Shown: positions 36,435 to 48,148, counted from the stretch's first letter. The stretch is 64,000 nucleotides of DNA from Isoetes taiwanensis (GCA_021234155.1 JAJEKV010000057.1:8646108-8710107); one strand, 5' to 3'. Notes: a model not told the origin generated them from the sequence alone. Program-made: numbers and translations.

Positions 36435-38156
36435 GACCAGTTAAGAATGTCCTGGTCAGGCCCACTGAGGGTGGAAAAGGGAAAGACCTGGTCAAAGATA
36501 TGGTTCAAGGGAGTTTTTGTATTACTCCAGCCCATCTGGTTAGAAGTAATACTTTGACCATTGCTGAATCCACTAATCCCCCCATTAACCCATATCCAGA
36601 GTCTTCTGACTCTGATATCTCAGCTGGGGGAACAAGGTTATTCAAGGGAGACTGCTCCAGAAAGGGCATCAGTCCAACCAATCTGGAATTCTCCCCAGTT
36701 GGTGTGATGGGGAAACCAGATACACAGGAAGATAAAGAGGATAAAGAACTGCATGAGGTGCTGCTTCAGCTCATGGAAAGACAAGAAGATATGGAAAAAT
36801 AGAGGGTCCTGAATACCCCTATGGAAAAGGAGATAGGAGAAGAACCAGAAGGCAAATATAAATTCTTCACCACATCTCCCATGGAATATAATAGCAGCCA
36901 TGGAATAAATTACTACTCCTATATTTTAGTGTAGCCAAAATAAGCTTAGCTAAACTACCTTCAAATCGGGGCTAGAAGTTTCTAACACTTAGCTAAACTA
37001 AATGGTTTTTCTCCATCACAATTTCTTGCTTTTGGCTAAACTTTCAGAAAATGGAGAGGCGAATATTAGCCATCACGCTATAGTAATTTAAAAAAATCCA
37101 AGCATTTTGGCAAAGACATTGAATTTATGTAAATACATAAAAAGACACAAACATACATGAACATGTTCAAAAACCTAAAAGAAAAAAGAACTACATTGTT
37201 CCTTTTCCTCTAATGCTTCAACTTTGTATAAGTAAAAAAAGAAAAGAAATATATAAACTCTATTTGAAATTTCTTAAAGTTGGTACATACATTGGTGTTG
37301 AATTTTGGGCTAATCTATCCATTTTTTCACGTCCACTCTATCTTAGGTTTAGCTAATCGATGTCCTGGTGGATATGTCTGGAGGTAAAGGTTTGGCTATT
37401 CAACCTAAAAACTCACTTGGGCGGCAAAAAAATTGGGCTAAAATTTTCTTTTTTTTGAGCATTTTTTCCATTTACTTTAGCCGTTTTTCTTGGCAAAACT
37501 GCTACAAAATAGCCATTTGGCTAACCTTAGCCATTATTTTATTCCATGATAGCAGCCTGCATAATTCCTTGGATATTGGCACTGAGGAGATCACTTTCTC
37601 CTCAGAAGAGAGATCCATCGACCCTCTAAGTCCTACTGGCCAGGGTGTGGATGACGAAAGCCAAAAAAATGATAAAAAGTCTGATGGCCTAGGAATTGAC
37701 AGTGATGTCAATAGACTAATAAGCCCATTAGGCAAGAATTTGGGAGAAGACAAAGATGAGAGGTTCTTTACTCCTGCAAAAAAGATTGCCACACTATCTC
37801 CAGATGGCCTGGGAACTCATGTTAATAGACCATTAAGTCCAAATGGCTCTTTGCCAGAAGGCCTGGGAATTAATGTGAATAGACCACTAAGCCCATCCAA
37901 CAATTCCATACTAGCTGGCCTGGAAATTGAATCAGGAAAGAGCAATAGGCCAATAAGCCCAGCTAGACAGATCTTGGCTGACATTAATGGAGTTCAGAAG
38001 AAAAGCACTAATGTCACAGGGGAGGTGGAGATTGTGGAGGATAAATTTTATACTCCACATACAAGAAAGAAGGGCACTAGAGTGGTGCACTTCTCTGAAA
38101 ATAGTCCTGCCTTGAACTTGAGAAGCCAAGGCAAAAAGAATATTTCTGGCCAATGA
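36419..38156 (+). pseudogene. LINE ORF1, C-terminal part with SP-rich repeats (MITE inserted)
   Basis: The frame 36419-36890 (one TAG at 36800) joins 37557-38156 once the MITE at 36899-37548 and one 8-bp duplication are removed. SPMEYNSS then runs straight into LHNSLDIGTEE, so the first 63 codons of the open frame 37368-38156 come from MITE DNA. The C-terminal segment has four degenerate repeats of about 25 residues around GLGI..VNRPLSP, with TPHTRKK near the end. This region is probably disordered and rich in Ser-Pro sites. The ORF1 stop overlaps the ORF2 start as ATGA at 38153-38156, compatible with reinitiation coupling. Confidence 0.75.
36899..37548. mobile_element. hAT-like MITE (650 bp) in LINE ORF1
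   Basis: The terminal inverted repeats are perfect over 11 bp: catggaataaa at the left, tttattccatg at the right. The 8-bp direct repeat atagcagc flanks it at 36891-36898 and 37549-37556, the duplication size of hAT elements. Its removal restores the ORF1 frame, which confirms the ends. The interior is AT-rich with many tagctaaac and ggctaa words and no gene. Confidence 0.9.
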
Positions 38157-38875
38157 GGATCACAACCTGGAACCTGAGAGGGATTAAGGGTCCTCTCAAG
38201 AGGAAAAGGGCATTGATTGCAATAAAAAACATGAAATCAGAGATCATTATATTGCAGGAGCACAGATTGCCTGAATTCGAGTCCTCAAATTTAGGTAAAT
38301 GGATCATGCCAGATGGAGATTCAATTTGGGCTGCAGCTAATGGTACCAAAGGAGGCATATGTATGGCTTGGAAAGGATACAAATGTATGGAGAAATATAA
38401 GCATGACAGTGGCAGGTGGACTGTGGCAGTTCTGGAAAAAGGAGAAAATATTATTGGAATAATTAATGTCTATGCATCCACTGATCCAGCAGAAAGAGAA
38501 GTCCAATGGAAACAAATACAGTCATGGATCCAGAACCACCAAAACAGAAATTGGCTTATGGCTGGGGATTTCAATAATACACCTGTGTGGGATCAGAAAC
38601 TAGGGAAGCAAATGAATATGTCCAAAGGAGAAAGGAATGCCTGGGATAGTTTGATGTCGAATTTCATATATATTCCCCCTTCTTCATCACACCAATATTC
38701 TTGGTGCAATAAAAGGAAAGGTGATCAGAGAACCTATTGTCTACTGGATAGGTTCTACCTATGTAATGTTAATCTAAAGGATTGGGATGATTTAACAATC
38801 TCAAGTGATGTTGGAAACTCCATATCAGATCACCACCCTCAGTTCTTGGGAAATATGATATCTCCACAGAAATGA
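38153..38875 (+). pseudogene. LINE ORF2 endonuclease domain (APE type)
   Basis: This domain nicks target DNA to prime reverse transcription. Starting at ATG 38153, it has the full set of APE-type motifs: TTWNLRGIKG, IILQEHRLPE (catalytic Glu), GIINVYAS, LMAGDFNNTP (Asp/Asn), CLLDRFYL and ISDHHP (final Asp-His). About 241 residues are open. After SDHHP the frame is lost, with two shifts between about 38860 and 38905. The coding sense then resumes as FKFNTAMLQNKQFCEEFKKY up to the Helitron border at 38959. ORF2 therefore cannot be translated in one piece even without the Helitron. Confidence 0.9.
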
Positions 38876-39131
38876 AGCACAAAAACCTCATTCAAGTTCA
38901 ATACAGCAATGCTTCAAAATAAACAGTTTTGTGAGGAGTTTAAAAAGTATTATACTCAACTAGTAATAATGCCCAGCGTTGCTGGGCTAACTTGGGGACT
39001 AACTTGGGGAACCTGTTAATGTACTTACTCAATTCAATCCACATATCCTGGAATTTCCATAGGCATTTTGGTTTGAGAAAAGAAAAAATTGGAGAGAGGT
39101 TTAAATCACACCGGATTGTTTTATTAAATGA

Positions 39132-39577
39132 CTAGTAATGATGCCCAGCGTTGCTGGGCATAAGTTGGGAGCCTATAAATGTTTTGATCATGCATGTCCT
39201 TGAATGGTTTCTTGTTGTTAAAGGAGAAGTTCACACGAAGGTATACCCAATTAGGTCATACTGGCACATCTTGTAATGTTAAAGACATCTTCTTCCTTGG
39301 CAGTACTAAGATATCTCTGGATGCGGGCCTTTTCTTTAGCAAGCTTATTGATTCCAATCAAGACCCGAGGTATGGAAGCCGAATTATTGGACAATGCCTC
39401 CAAGATTTTGGGGCAAGCTAGGATTAGCTATTAAAAAGTGACATTTCAGCCCTCAGATCTATGTCAAATTATCTGTATTATCTTATTTTGGGCGCGATTG
39501 AAGATGTCAAACTATCTATATCGTCTGATCTCGGCCGCGATTGAAGACACAACGTAAAACATTATAATATAAAAAGA
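39132..39577 (-). mobile_element. Alternative: 446-bp non-autonomous Helitron
   Basis: The minus-strand start TCTTTTTATATTATAATGTT at 39577, next to T (39578), matches the family 5' consensus. Paired with the CTAG end at 39132 it gives a compact 446-bp element with correct flanks. The interior contains two copies of a gcgattgaaga word. This pairing competes with 39132-42920. Confidence 0.5.
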
Positions 39578-41398
39578 TGTCTCTATTTTGTGGCATCCAT
39601 TGTGTATATTTGAAACATCCAATGCACCTTGTGACATTTGAAACTGAAGTAATTCAAATCTCAATAGAGGACCAAACTATTGTTGGGCATAAGTTGGATT
39701 GTTAAAATAAGTTGGATTGTCAAAATATTGTTTGCTATTTGATGGGCTAATTTATTCCAAAATATTGTCTCTATTTGATGATTAAGGATAGCATTTATGT
39801 CCATTCATGGCAAAGACATCAAATCATATCAATGGCAACACATTCATGCCACATCACACATTTAATAAATCATTGAATGCCGACTTGCTTATCCAAAATT
39901 GTCAATTACACCTTGCAAATAATGTAGGTCTTTCTTTCATTTTACTCCTATAGACTAACAATTTATCAACGAAGAAAGATCTAACATGAATATTGATATA
40001 CATTATTATCAAGCAACATCTTGCAAGTCTAGATAGAGCAGTTTCTTTCTGCACTAAGTGAGACTATGAAAAAAAAATAGTAAATTAATTTATCATTCTT
40101 TGTGGCAAAATATTGTCTTTACTTAAAAATAGATTCATGTTGTTTGAGCAAATTCCATGACCAGGCTCTGGCTATTTTTGCAGCATACTGTTATGGAGCC
40201 TTTAAACCAGCATGAACATATTTTCAGGCTTCTTATTGTCACTGCATCCATTGGCATCTCTCTCACTTAGGCATCATTCATATGTATTGATCCAATGCAA
40301 AGAAGTATTGATCCAATGCAAAGAAGTACATGCCATGAGTACAGGTTTTTCTAGAATCTGACTGTTACTGAAGAAAGACATTTGCACCTAGATCTAGCCG
40401 TTGAGCTTCCAATGATTTCATTTTGTAAATGTCATACATAACTTGTTACGCACATTCCATCATTTCAACAAAAGGATCAGATTCCATCACCCCAACTTAA
40501 GCCAGCAAGCAAACTCACAAAATTTTCATGTACCAATTCAGGTCTAGCTGCAAAACAGCCACATGGTCCATCTGCAAGACAGTCAAAATGTACGATTCCA
40601 TGAACACCTTTTACCTTGAATTCCCATGAAACTTAAATTAAATGCTTAAGATGGAGTATTTTAACTATTGAAGGTGCTCCTATGAGCTAAGAACAGCTAT
40701 AATTTAATATTATATCCAATGCTTGCACAGCAGCGTCATACCTGAATCTAAAGAGCTGCATTAGTTATTTACGCAATTTTTCCGAGCAAAATAACTGGCC
40801 AAGACAACCAAAATGTTATGACTTCCTTCCGAGCCTCAGTTTGATCTAGTGAAATGGAGCAATACCCCGAATGCCTATGGTGCTGCATGTATTGGGAAGG
40901 TTGCAATCACAAATGATGGATTTGAATAAGATGGCAATGATCAAATGGTTTTAGCTCAATCAGCAAATAAGGAACAAAATAGAGTCTTACCTTACAGCAT
41001 TAATGTCATTATTTGAGTTACTTCCAGTTGAGGAAAATGGCAACTGTTACTGCAAGGGAACAAAATGTCAAAATCTTTCAAAACAAACAATGTGATAAAC
41101 AGAAGAAGAAAGAAAGCGCAGAGCAGTACAGCTAACGGCATAGCCAGACCAACATAATTTATATTTTTTTTGGCTACTCAATGATTAAGCTTACAAAATA
41201 AATTTGTAACGCCGCCATTTACACCTGCCGCAACCTGTGACAATTCAACCATAAAAGATGAGCAATGGAAATTCACGTACTGACATGGCAAATAGAATAT
41301 ATATTTGTGATAAGAAAGTGCACAGATTTATAGAAAAAGATGTGGTAAAGCGCATGCATACAGAAAGGCATTTACAGTTGCCTAGCCAGATTGACAAC

Positions 41399-41734
41399 TT
41401 ACTGTTCTTTGCATCTTTGCATCAAGGTAACGGCAAGCTCTACAGAATTTGTAAATCCTTGAGAATGAACCTGAGTAGAAACTGAAAGAGAAAAAAGATT
41501 GAGAGTGAGAATACCTGAGTTGATGTTATGCCTGAGGCTCCAGATATGCCCCAGCCATGGTTCTTTTTTCCTCCTTTCTCTGATAATTCTGAATGGGTAC
41601 AGGACAGGGCTCAAAATTAAACCTAAAGCTGCACGACTAAGCGATAGCCATGCATTGTTTCTTATTAGTTGATTTCTGTTTCTGGCCGTATTATACTCTT
41701 TTAAGTTCTTCAGCAGGAGGCTGAGAGATTGCAA
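41399..41734 (-). other. Unrecognised frame inside Helitron cargo
   Basis: A minus-strand frame of 111 codons reads LSLLLKNLKEYNTARNRNQL and LGLILSPVLYPFRIIRERRK. It looks protein-like, with a possible membrane segment followed by a basic stretch. It may be a captured exon. I do not recognise the parent gene. Confidence 0.3.
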
Positions 41735-41854
41735 CCCAAAAAGAGCTATGCCATACGCAGTTAGAGAAGGGCTTGGTCTATTTCAAAATAAGATCCTTGC
41801 CATATTTAAATCAAAGAAACATGAACCTTTACTGCCTGTATTGCAACAACATAC

Positions 41855-42129
41855 CAAAGAGGAAATTCATATACAAACTGCAGATATGGCCAAGCAGGAT
41901 CCATAACCGGTTCTTCCTCTTGAGGATCAAAACCCTCGGTATTGCAGTTCTTCACGAAAAGATTCTGTCTTTCCAAATTAGGGACACCCCTAAAAGCCGG
42001 AAGCTTCTCAAAAGTAACAGTCAATCCACCATTTGCTGGGTTTGATTTTGGGGAACGACTACCTGATGCAGCCAATCTTGTTGAAACTGAATGGCGAGTA
42101 CCCGCCATGGCAGTATTTCTAGAGCCCAC
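41855..42129 (-). pseudogene. Captured PP2A B' (B56) regulatory subunit exon, internally deleted
   Basis: B' subunits direct protein phosphatase 2A to substrates. The minus strand reads SRSPKSNPANGG, then FEKLPAFRGVPNLERQNLFV and FDPQEEEPVMDPAWPYLQFV. These match two parts of the conserved B56 core that are normally about 70 residues apart. Here they are joined by KNCNTEG, so an internal piece is missing. The match ends at a good splice donor (CTTTG|GTATGT, 41855/41854). It lies inside the Helitron in the Helitron's own sense orientation. It is a fragment, not a working subunit. Confidence 0.78.
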
Positions 42130-42920
42130 AAGAATAGCTGCAGATTGTCTAGCATTTAGAACTGCATCACCCTGAACAGCCGAACCATAGTCCCTGCCTG
42201 CGCAACAGGCGCACTTGTTGTCACAACTCCGGAGGGCAAAGCCCCACTGCTTTCATTTTTAGACAGTTCTCTGGGGAAAAACATATTCACTCGATTCTAT
42301 GCCTACCAGCAAATTAGCTTCTCCATTTTGAAAACCTAACAGCTAAGGCTTCTTCAGAAGCAACCGACCTGTATCCAACAATCACGCTTTAATGAAAAGA
42401 AAATCAAGCTGGCCGCAGGAACAGTAGCTTGGAATGTCTGGAGAGGTCTCGATGACTCCCATTGCTGGAGTTGAACCAAGAACAATAGGATCGACTGGCC
42501 CGATCTCAGCCTAAATTCGAAATCAATGAAGCACTCCGCTGTGGAACAGGGCCGATGGAACAAAACCTAGTTATGCCATAGCAGGAAAAATCTTAACCAT
42601 TAAATCTGGACGTAGGCTCCAGAGCTCATAAAGCTCCCTAAATCGCTCTGATAGCTTTAGTCAAGTGCCAGAACCCGTTTCTAGAAACTCACTTGCCCGA
42701 GGTAAGAAAACCCTAAGCCTTTTTTTGGACTGATCCCTAGATTTCGTGGCTTCGTAAAAAAAACAGGTCTTTGTTTGGACCTTCTAAAAAAGGAAATCAC
42801 ATTTAAGAAAAAAAAAAGGGGCTTTGTTTGGACCCTTTGATCTAATTAGGTTATTTGTGGCCGTCAGATCTAGGGCTGGATCCAAATCCAGGAATTACGG
42901 TATAACATTATAATATAAGA

Positions 42921-44699
42921 TATATATATAGGAAATTGCCCACGAAAATATATAGGCATTTCGGATTGTGGAATTGTTGTTGCATTTGGGGCAATTTAAT
43001 TCTCATTTATTCCCAGCATAGCTTGCAATTATTTTTATGTGTTGTGAGGTATTGCCTCATATGCTTGCAATTATTTTTATGTGTTGTGAGGTGGAATTAT
43101 TGCATTGCCCCAGTACCACTATATATGAGTGGCATTTCATGCCAATGCCGTAACAAAGTGTGCTTAGACACATGGGCCAAATATTAATCTATCTAATTTC
43201 AACAATTTTTTGAATTGTATTCAAAGGTCATAATTCTTGAAGAGGGAATATCACCTAGTATATTGCCTTGATCAAAAGCCAAACTTAGGCAATGAGTTAT
43301 GCAATTATATAGAGCGTGTGAATTGGATTCTTCATATACTATTAAATGTGCCTTTCCCTTTTCCTCTTTCCCTCTTTGTCTTTTCCTACTCTTTATAGTT
43401 GTGAATTGCCTGGTAGTTGACCGGAAAGGTTTATTTAAGGAGTATAAAAATTGGTCATCCTTATTTGCTTCCCATTTATTACGTGCCATAACAGATTGTA
43501 GAAGATTTTAAAAAGCATAAATGAAACACATAGAAACACATAGCCAGATGTGCATGGCAGGGCTCGAAACTATACGTTTTGCAAAAAAACGTAGAGGTCA
43601 TGACCCATTTTATCTTTAACAATTACAGAATATGTTAAATAGAAGAAACTGTGGGATTTTCACAAACTGAAGCAGTTGTATAATTACCTTTAATCCATGT
43701 AGTTACTGGTACCCACAACTACTCTGCAACAGACGGTATTTGCTAGAAATTGAAAGGCTTCATCTACACACATCAAGAACCATTTGGATATTGTAAATAA
43801 ACCAAGCTTCGTAATAGCATTAGATATGGACAATGACATGAACTCCTCATAAAATACCTTGGCTTCATGAAAAAAATCTGCATCTTGGCCTGGTATCACC
43901 AAATTCATCAGCTTCCGAAATCAAGAGAAGCATCCAAGGGATCCGACTTGCCTTTTTGAAATAGAAGCAAATTCAGAGTCGAAACTCAGATTAAATCGAC
44001 CTCCTCTATGTTACCAGATGGATGACTAAAACCAATGCTTTCATAGCAGTAAACCTAGCATATATTGATGGTGTCCACAACCATCGCTTTGTAGCCATCT
44101 CCAATCCGAAATACCTAATAGTAGAGGAAAATAGTTTGAAATGCTACTCAATGGGATATTTGAGCTATGCTTAGCTATGCCAAGGAAGTAAAACAACAAC
44201 AAAAGTGAGGGAAAGGCATAGATCGAAGAGCTAAAAACCCCATTTGAAGCTATCAAAAAAAGGTCAAAGGAAAACATCTTCTGAATTGCAATTTTGAGGG
44301 ATCCGCCTATGAAGATTCGGCTAGTTAAAAGCTTGAATGAAAGCCTGAGTATGAGCAATAACAAAACTCAAAACTCAAAAACAGATTTGCTTACGTCTAA
44401 TCTAAGCAAGTAATGTGCACCTGGATTAAGAAAGAGCAGTTTCTACTGGAAAGCTCGACAACAGCATTCTCTGATCTGAGAAATCGCAAGGAGCAATTCG
44501 CTGGAGTTCCAGCGACCATGGCAAAGCTCTGATTTCGGCGCCTCTACCTAACCGGAACTGATGCAAGGCATGATCGTGGAAAACACGATAGGGAAAAGGG
44601 CTTTTTAGGGTTAGAATTCACACAAACCATCCGATCTAAGCCATGAATAATCTCAGCCGTCCAATTTAGGGCGACATTCACAACACATTCACTATAGTT
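42921..44699 (-). other. 5' half of the outer Helitron: cargo of unknown origin
   Basis: There are minus-strand frames at 43908-43690 (NLVIPGQDADFFHEAKVFYE) and 44364-44041. The DNA just inside the 5' end (44680-44500) looks like a gene leader (ccctaaaaagcccttttccc, then cctctaccta in reverse). A 38-bp unit, gcttgcaattatttttatgt..., is tandemly duplicated at 43020-43095. No known family is recognised. Confidence 0.35.
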
Positions 44700-44749
44700 T
44701 TATAATATAGGATTGCCTAGACTTCCCCTATCTGAATCAATGAAGCACT

Positions 44750-47605
44750 TTGTACAAAAGTTCAGGGACATCAAAGCCTTGGATTAAAGAATGGGGAAAG
44801 GAATGGAGTCTAAAGAGGAAAAAAGAGAAACAAGATGTGTATGAGGCCATGAGGGAGATCAGGGGATCCTTGTTTCAAGATAAAAATAACAAGATGTGGC
44901 AGGAAAAGGAGGCAGAGTTAGAAATAAAAGTCAAAAAAATAGAAGAGGCAGAAGCCAAAAGCCTGGCCATAAGAAGTAAGTGTAAATACATTAATGAGAT
45001 GGATGATGCAGGGTCAGCTTTCTTCTTTAGGACTGCCAAAAGCAGAATCATTAACAATGGAATTGTTTTGGTTAAAGATGGGAAAGGTAATACCTTGACT
45101 GCTCAAAAGGAGATACAGGAATATTTTCATAAGGAATACCAAAACCTGTTCACCAAATATGAGGCAGATACAAAAGCCATAGAGGATTTCTTCTCTCAGA
45201 TTCCCAAGGGACAAGAAATCAAAGATGAGGAGCTTCTTCAAACCCCTGAGGAGAAAGAAATAAAGGAAACATTACAATCTATGGCACATGGTAAGAGCCC
45301 AGGCCCTGATGGGTTCCAACCTGAATTCTATTTAGGTTTCTGGGAAATCATGAAAGAGGATCTAGTAACATTCATTCAAGGAGCTTGGAGGGCAAGATAT
45401 TTACATCCAGCTATTAATGCAGGGCATATTACCCTCATTCCAAAAGTTAGCTGCCCTACAAACATTGGTGAGTGGAGGCCAATTTCACTTACAAACACCA
45501 CATACAAGGTGCTTGCTAAGATCCTTGCAAACAGATTGAAGCCTAACCTAATGAAGGTCATAAACCCCTGCCAATCAGCATTCCTTCCCCAAAGGAACAT
45601 TCTGGATAATTATATTGGAGCTGCAGAAGGTTTGCATTGGAACAAGCTTTCAAAACAGAAGTGCATGCTTCTAAAACTAGACTTCAGAAGGGCTTATGAC
45701 ACAATTAGCTGGCAATTCCTGGAGAAAGCCATGGCCCACATTGGACTGCCTGAGGAAGTGTACCAGAAAGTCTATGGATTTAACATGACTGCCTACTCAT
45801 CCTTGATTATTAATGGATCTCCCACTGATCAGTTTCCCTGTAGAAGAGGAGTAAGGCAAGGTTGTCCCCTGGCTCCTTACCTATTTCTGATAGTGGCCGA
45901 GGTGTTGACAAAGCAGGTGATGCACATGCAGGAAAAAGGGGACATTCAATGTCTACAATTAACAGGAGGTGGAGGTACCTTTTCCATTATGCAATATGCT
46001 GATGATACCTTTGCTTTTTTGAAAGATGATGGAGAAAGTCTGCCCAAATTTCTATCAGTAATGGAAAGGTTTGGCTGTATGTCAGGTGTGTTTTTGAACA
46101 AAAGTAAGTGTGCTATAATTATGGAATCACAGGAAACATCAATGCTTGGAATTAAAGTGCTGAATAAAGATTCTGGTACAGTCATATTAGGTATCCCTTT
46201 GGCTCTAAATTCATCCTTGAAAGGTCTATGGGAACCAATAGTGACCAGAATTAAAAAAAAACTTGGGACATATGCTTCTTGCTTATCTTTGGCTGGAAGA
46301 ATACAGATTGCTAATGCAGTAATAGGGAGTACTCATGTATATTTTTCCTCAGCAATCATAGGAGACAAAGCTTCTTATTCCAAGATAGAGGTAGCTATCA
46401 GGAAATTTATTTGGCAGGGATCTCACAAGGTTGCATGGGATGATCTGACCAAGTCAAAGAAGGAGGGAGGACTGGGATGCAAGGACCTTTTTGTTCAAGC
46501 ACAAGCCCTGGCAGCTAAAATGATATGGAGGGCTATCCATAACAACTCCCCTTCCCCAGCCCAAATATTGGTTAAATACTGGGTGCAAGAATCACATCCT
46601 GTGGGCAGTCATACTCTGAAGCATCAACTGCCAGAGTCAGCATATTTTCAATTTAACCCTTGCTCGAATACCTCCAACATCTTGAGGAGAATGTTTGAGG
46701 CCTAGAATTTAGCCTCCTTATGCTATAGACCACCATGTATTGATGAAACTGCTAAGGAGATAAAAATTTTCTGGCATCCAGGTATAGCAGGAAGTGATAA
46801 TAACTGTATGGCATGTATTCATCCACAAAAATACATGCAATGGCATCAAGCAGGAATAAGACAGATAGGGGACCTTTACCAGGAAGGATCAGGTTGGAAA
46901 TCCTGGGAAGAAATAGCAGAAAGAACCAAAGGTTCAATTCTGGATAAGGAAATATACAATACTGTCATGGATAAAGTTGAGCATGTTGATGAGCTGGTTG
47001 ACAGATACAGCCAATGGAATCTCAAGGGCAAGGAAGTATATTCAGTGAAGGAAATATATAAGGCCTTAATCCAACATAAACCTTCTAGAGCTACTCTTCT
47101 CTGGAATTGTAGGCAGAAGACTCTTGCAAAAGTATGGAATAAAGGGTGGAAGAATTACACTGCAAATAAGATAAAGACATTTACATGGCTTATTTTGCAT
47201 CAAGGGTTGATGACCAATCAAAGGAAAGCCAAATTTGATCCGGTTATATCAGTAAGATGTCCCTTAGGATGTGGGGAGGTTGAATCCTCCAATCATGTCT
47301 TCCAATGTAAGATTATTACTGAATTCTGGAACTGGACTGCCCAGATAAACAAAGGTGCAATTGGAGAAAATGGTCTCATTCAATTCCTAAACACAGATGA
47401 CAGGGTCTTGAGCACAACAAGAGCACTCTGCTGTTGGGTAGTATGGAAGCACAAGAACAGGGTCACAATGGAACACAAGAATCCAAATATCATCTGGCTG
47501 AAACAAATATTCTTATCTGAACTTATCAACTCGGCCATTGCCCATAGATCCCTAAAAGGGATGAATTATGACAAAGGCTGGACAGCCTTTGGTAGATTTC
47601 GGTGA
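44750..47605 (+). pseudogene. LINE ORF2 reverse transcriptase and zinc tail (one in-frame stop)
   Basis: This copies the LINE RNA into DNA at the nicked target. RT motifs run in order: GKSPGPDGFQPEFY, LIPKV...EWRPISLTN, LKLDFRRAYDTISW, RRGVRQGCPLAPYLF and the catalytic QYADDTFAF near 46000. The frame is open from 44750 to 46705. It is broken by a single TAG (46703-46705) and continues in the same frame through 46808-47605. The end carries the zf-RVT tail: TWLILHQGLMTNQRKAKF, then CPLGCGEVESSNHVFQC. No RNase H domain is seen. Upstream of 44750 the frame shifts by one base near 44740 from the sequence that borders the Helitron (LPRLPLSESMKHF). Confidence 0.93.
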
Positions 47606-47636
47606 ACATATGACTTTTTTGTGATGAATCTAACCT

Positions 47637-48029
47637 GTGATGATGCTATTTTGCACAGATGCTATGAGGAGACTTAACAGATATGGAGCAGCAGATCGAG
47701 GAATGGGGGTAGCTAAGGACTCGGACAGCGAGGAGGCAAATCTCCCCATGGTTGAAGAAGAGGAAATTTTTATCCAATTGAAACAGGAAATGATTCATGC
47801 AGCAGCACTAAAGAAGATCTTGAAAAGAGCAGAGACCTGGAGACATAACAACCTTAGGCCTTTCTTTATGAACCTATTCCATAAATGGCAGCAGAAACGG
47901 GAGGCCCATGTGCTTCTTTTACTGGACTTCACCAACTATCCGGTTGTCAAATTGGATGTGTTGCTAAACATATTGGGTAGACGGACAGTGCAGGATCTTA
48001 CCTTGCAGGACCTAATCGAGGCACAGTAG
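47637..48029 (+). CDS. Small third ORF of the LINE (ORF3, 130 aa), unknown function
   Basis: An intact frame of 130 codons starts 31 bases after the ORF2 stop. It is mostly charged and helical: DSDSEEANLPMVEEEEIFIQ, then KKILKRAETWRHNNLRPFF, ending ILGRRTVQDLTLQDLIEAQ. No known domain is recognised. Most plant L1 elements have only ORF1 and ORF2, so an undamaged extra frame in an otherwise damaged element is notable. It could also be an ORF2 tail, a captured fragment or chance. Its amino-acid make-up favours real coding. Confidence 0.55.
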   Translation: MMMLFCTDAMRRLNRYGAADRGMGVAKDSDSEEANLPMVEEEEIFIQLKQEMIHAAALKKILKRAETWRHNNLRPFFMNLFHKWQQKREAHVLLLLDFTNYPVVKLDVLLNILGRRTVQDLTLQDLIEAQ

Positions 48030-48122
48030 ATCAAATCAGTCCACTTAATAACTCTAAACTTTGTTTTTCTGATATTTATAAGTTTGGACTATGTATCAGA
48101 CATTAGTCTGGTTTTTTTTTGA

Positions 48123-48148
48123 ACACTCTCCTAACTATAAGGAGTGTG
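48123..48148 (+). other. Possible 3' UTR stem-loop of the LINE
   Basis: acactctcctaactataagg followed by agtgt can fold with one bulge (ACACT/AGTGT and CCT/AGG). Stem-loops near LINE 3' ends are often bound by the reverse transcriptase. The role here is inferred. Confidence 0.35.

Larger units (their letters stand above)
39132..42920 (-). mobile_element. Inner Helitron (3,789 bp), pairing tentative
   Basis: A second 3' end (CTAG at 39132-39135, hairpin gcccagcgttgctgggc at 39143-39159, A at 39131) and a second 5' end (TCTTATATTATAATGTTATA starting at 42920, T at 42921) have correct polarity and A/T flanks. A third 5' end at 39577 complicates pairing. The 39132 end may instead belong to a 446-bp element, and the 42920 end to a copy whose 3' hairpin has decayed near 39670-39690 (attgttgggcataagttgg). 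Either way there are at least two Helitrons inside each other. Confidence 0.65.
38960..44712 (-). mobile_element. Outer Helitron (5,753 bp) inserted in LINE ORF2
   Basis: The element is read on the minus strand. The 3' end is at the left: the perfect hairpin gcccagcgttgctgggc (38971-38987) then CTAG (38960-38963), next to A (38959). The 5' end is at the right: TCCTATATTATAAAACTATA beginning at 44712, next to T (44713). A/T flanks without duplication are the Helitron signature. LINE coding sequence resumes on both sides (FKKYYTQ, then LPRLPLSESMKHF). No Rep/helicase gene is visible, so it is non-autonomous. It contains one or two smaller Helitrons and gene fragments. Confidence 0.88.

Noticed and set aside
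37368-37556. N-terminal 63 codons of the frame 37368-38156 with a hydrophobic segment, which looks like a membrane protein
   Set aside because: These codons are MITE DNA. The LINE reading frame enters only at 37557.
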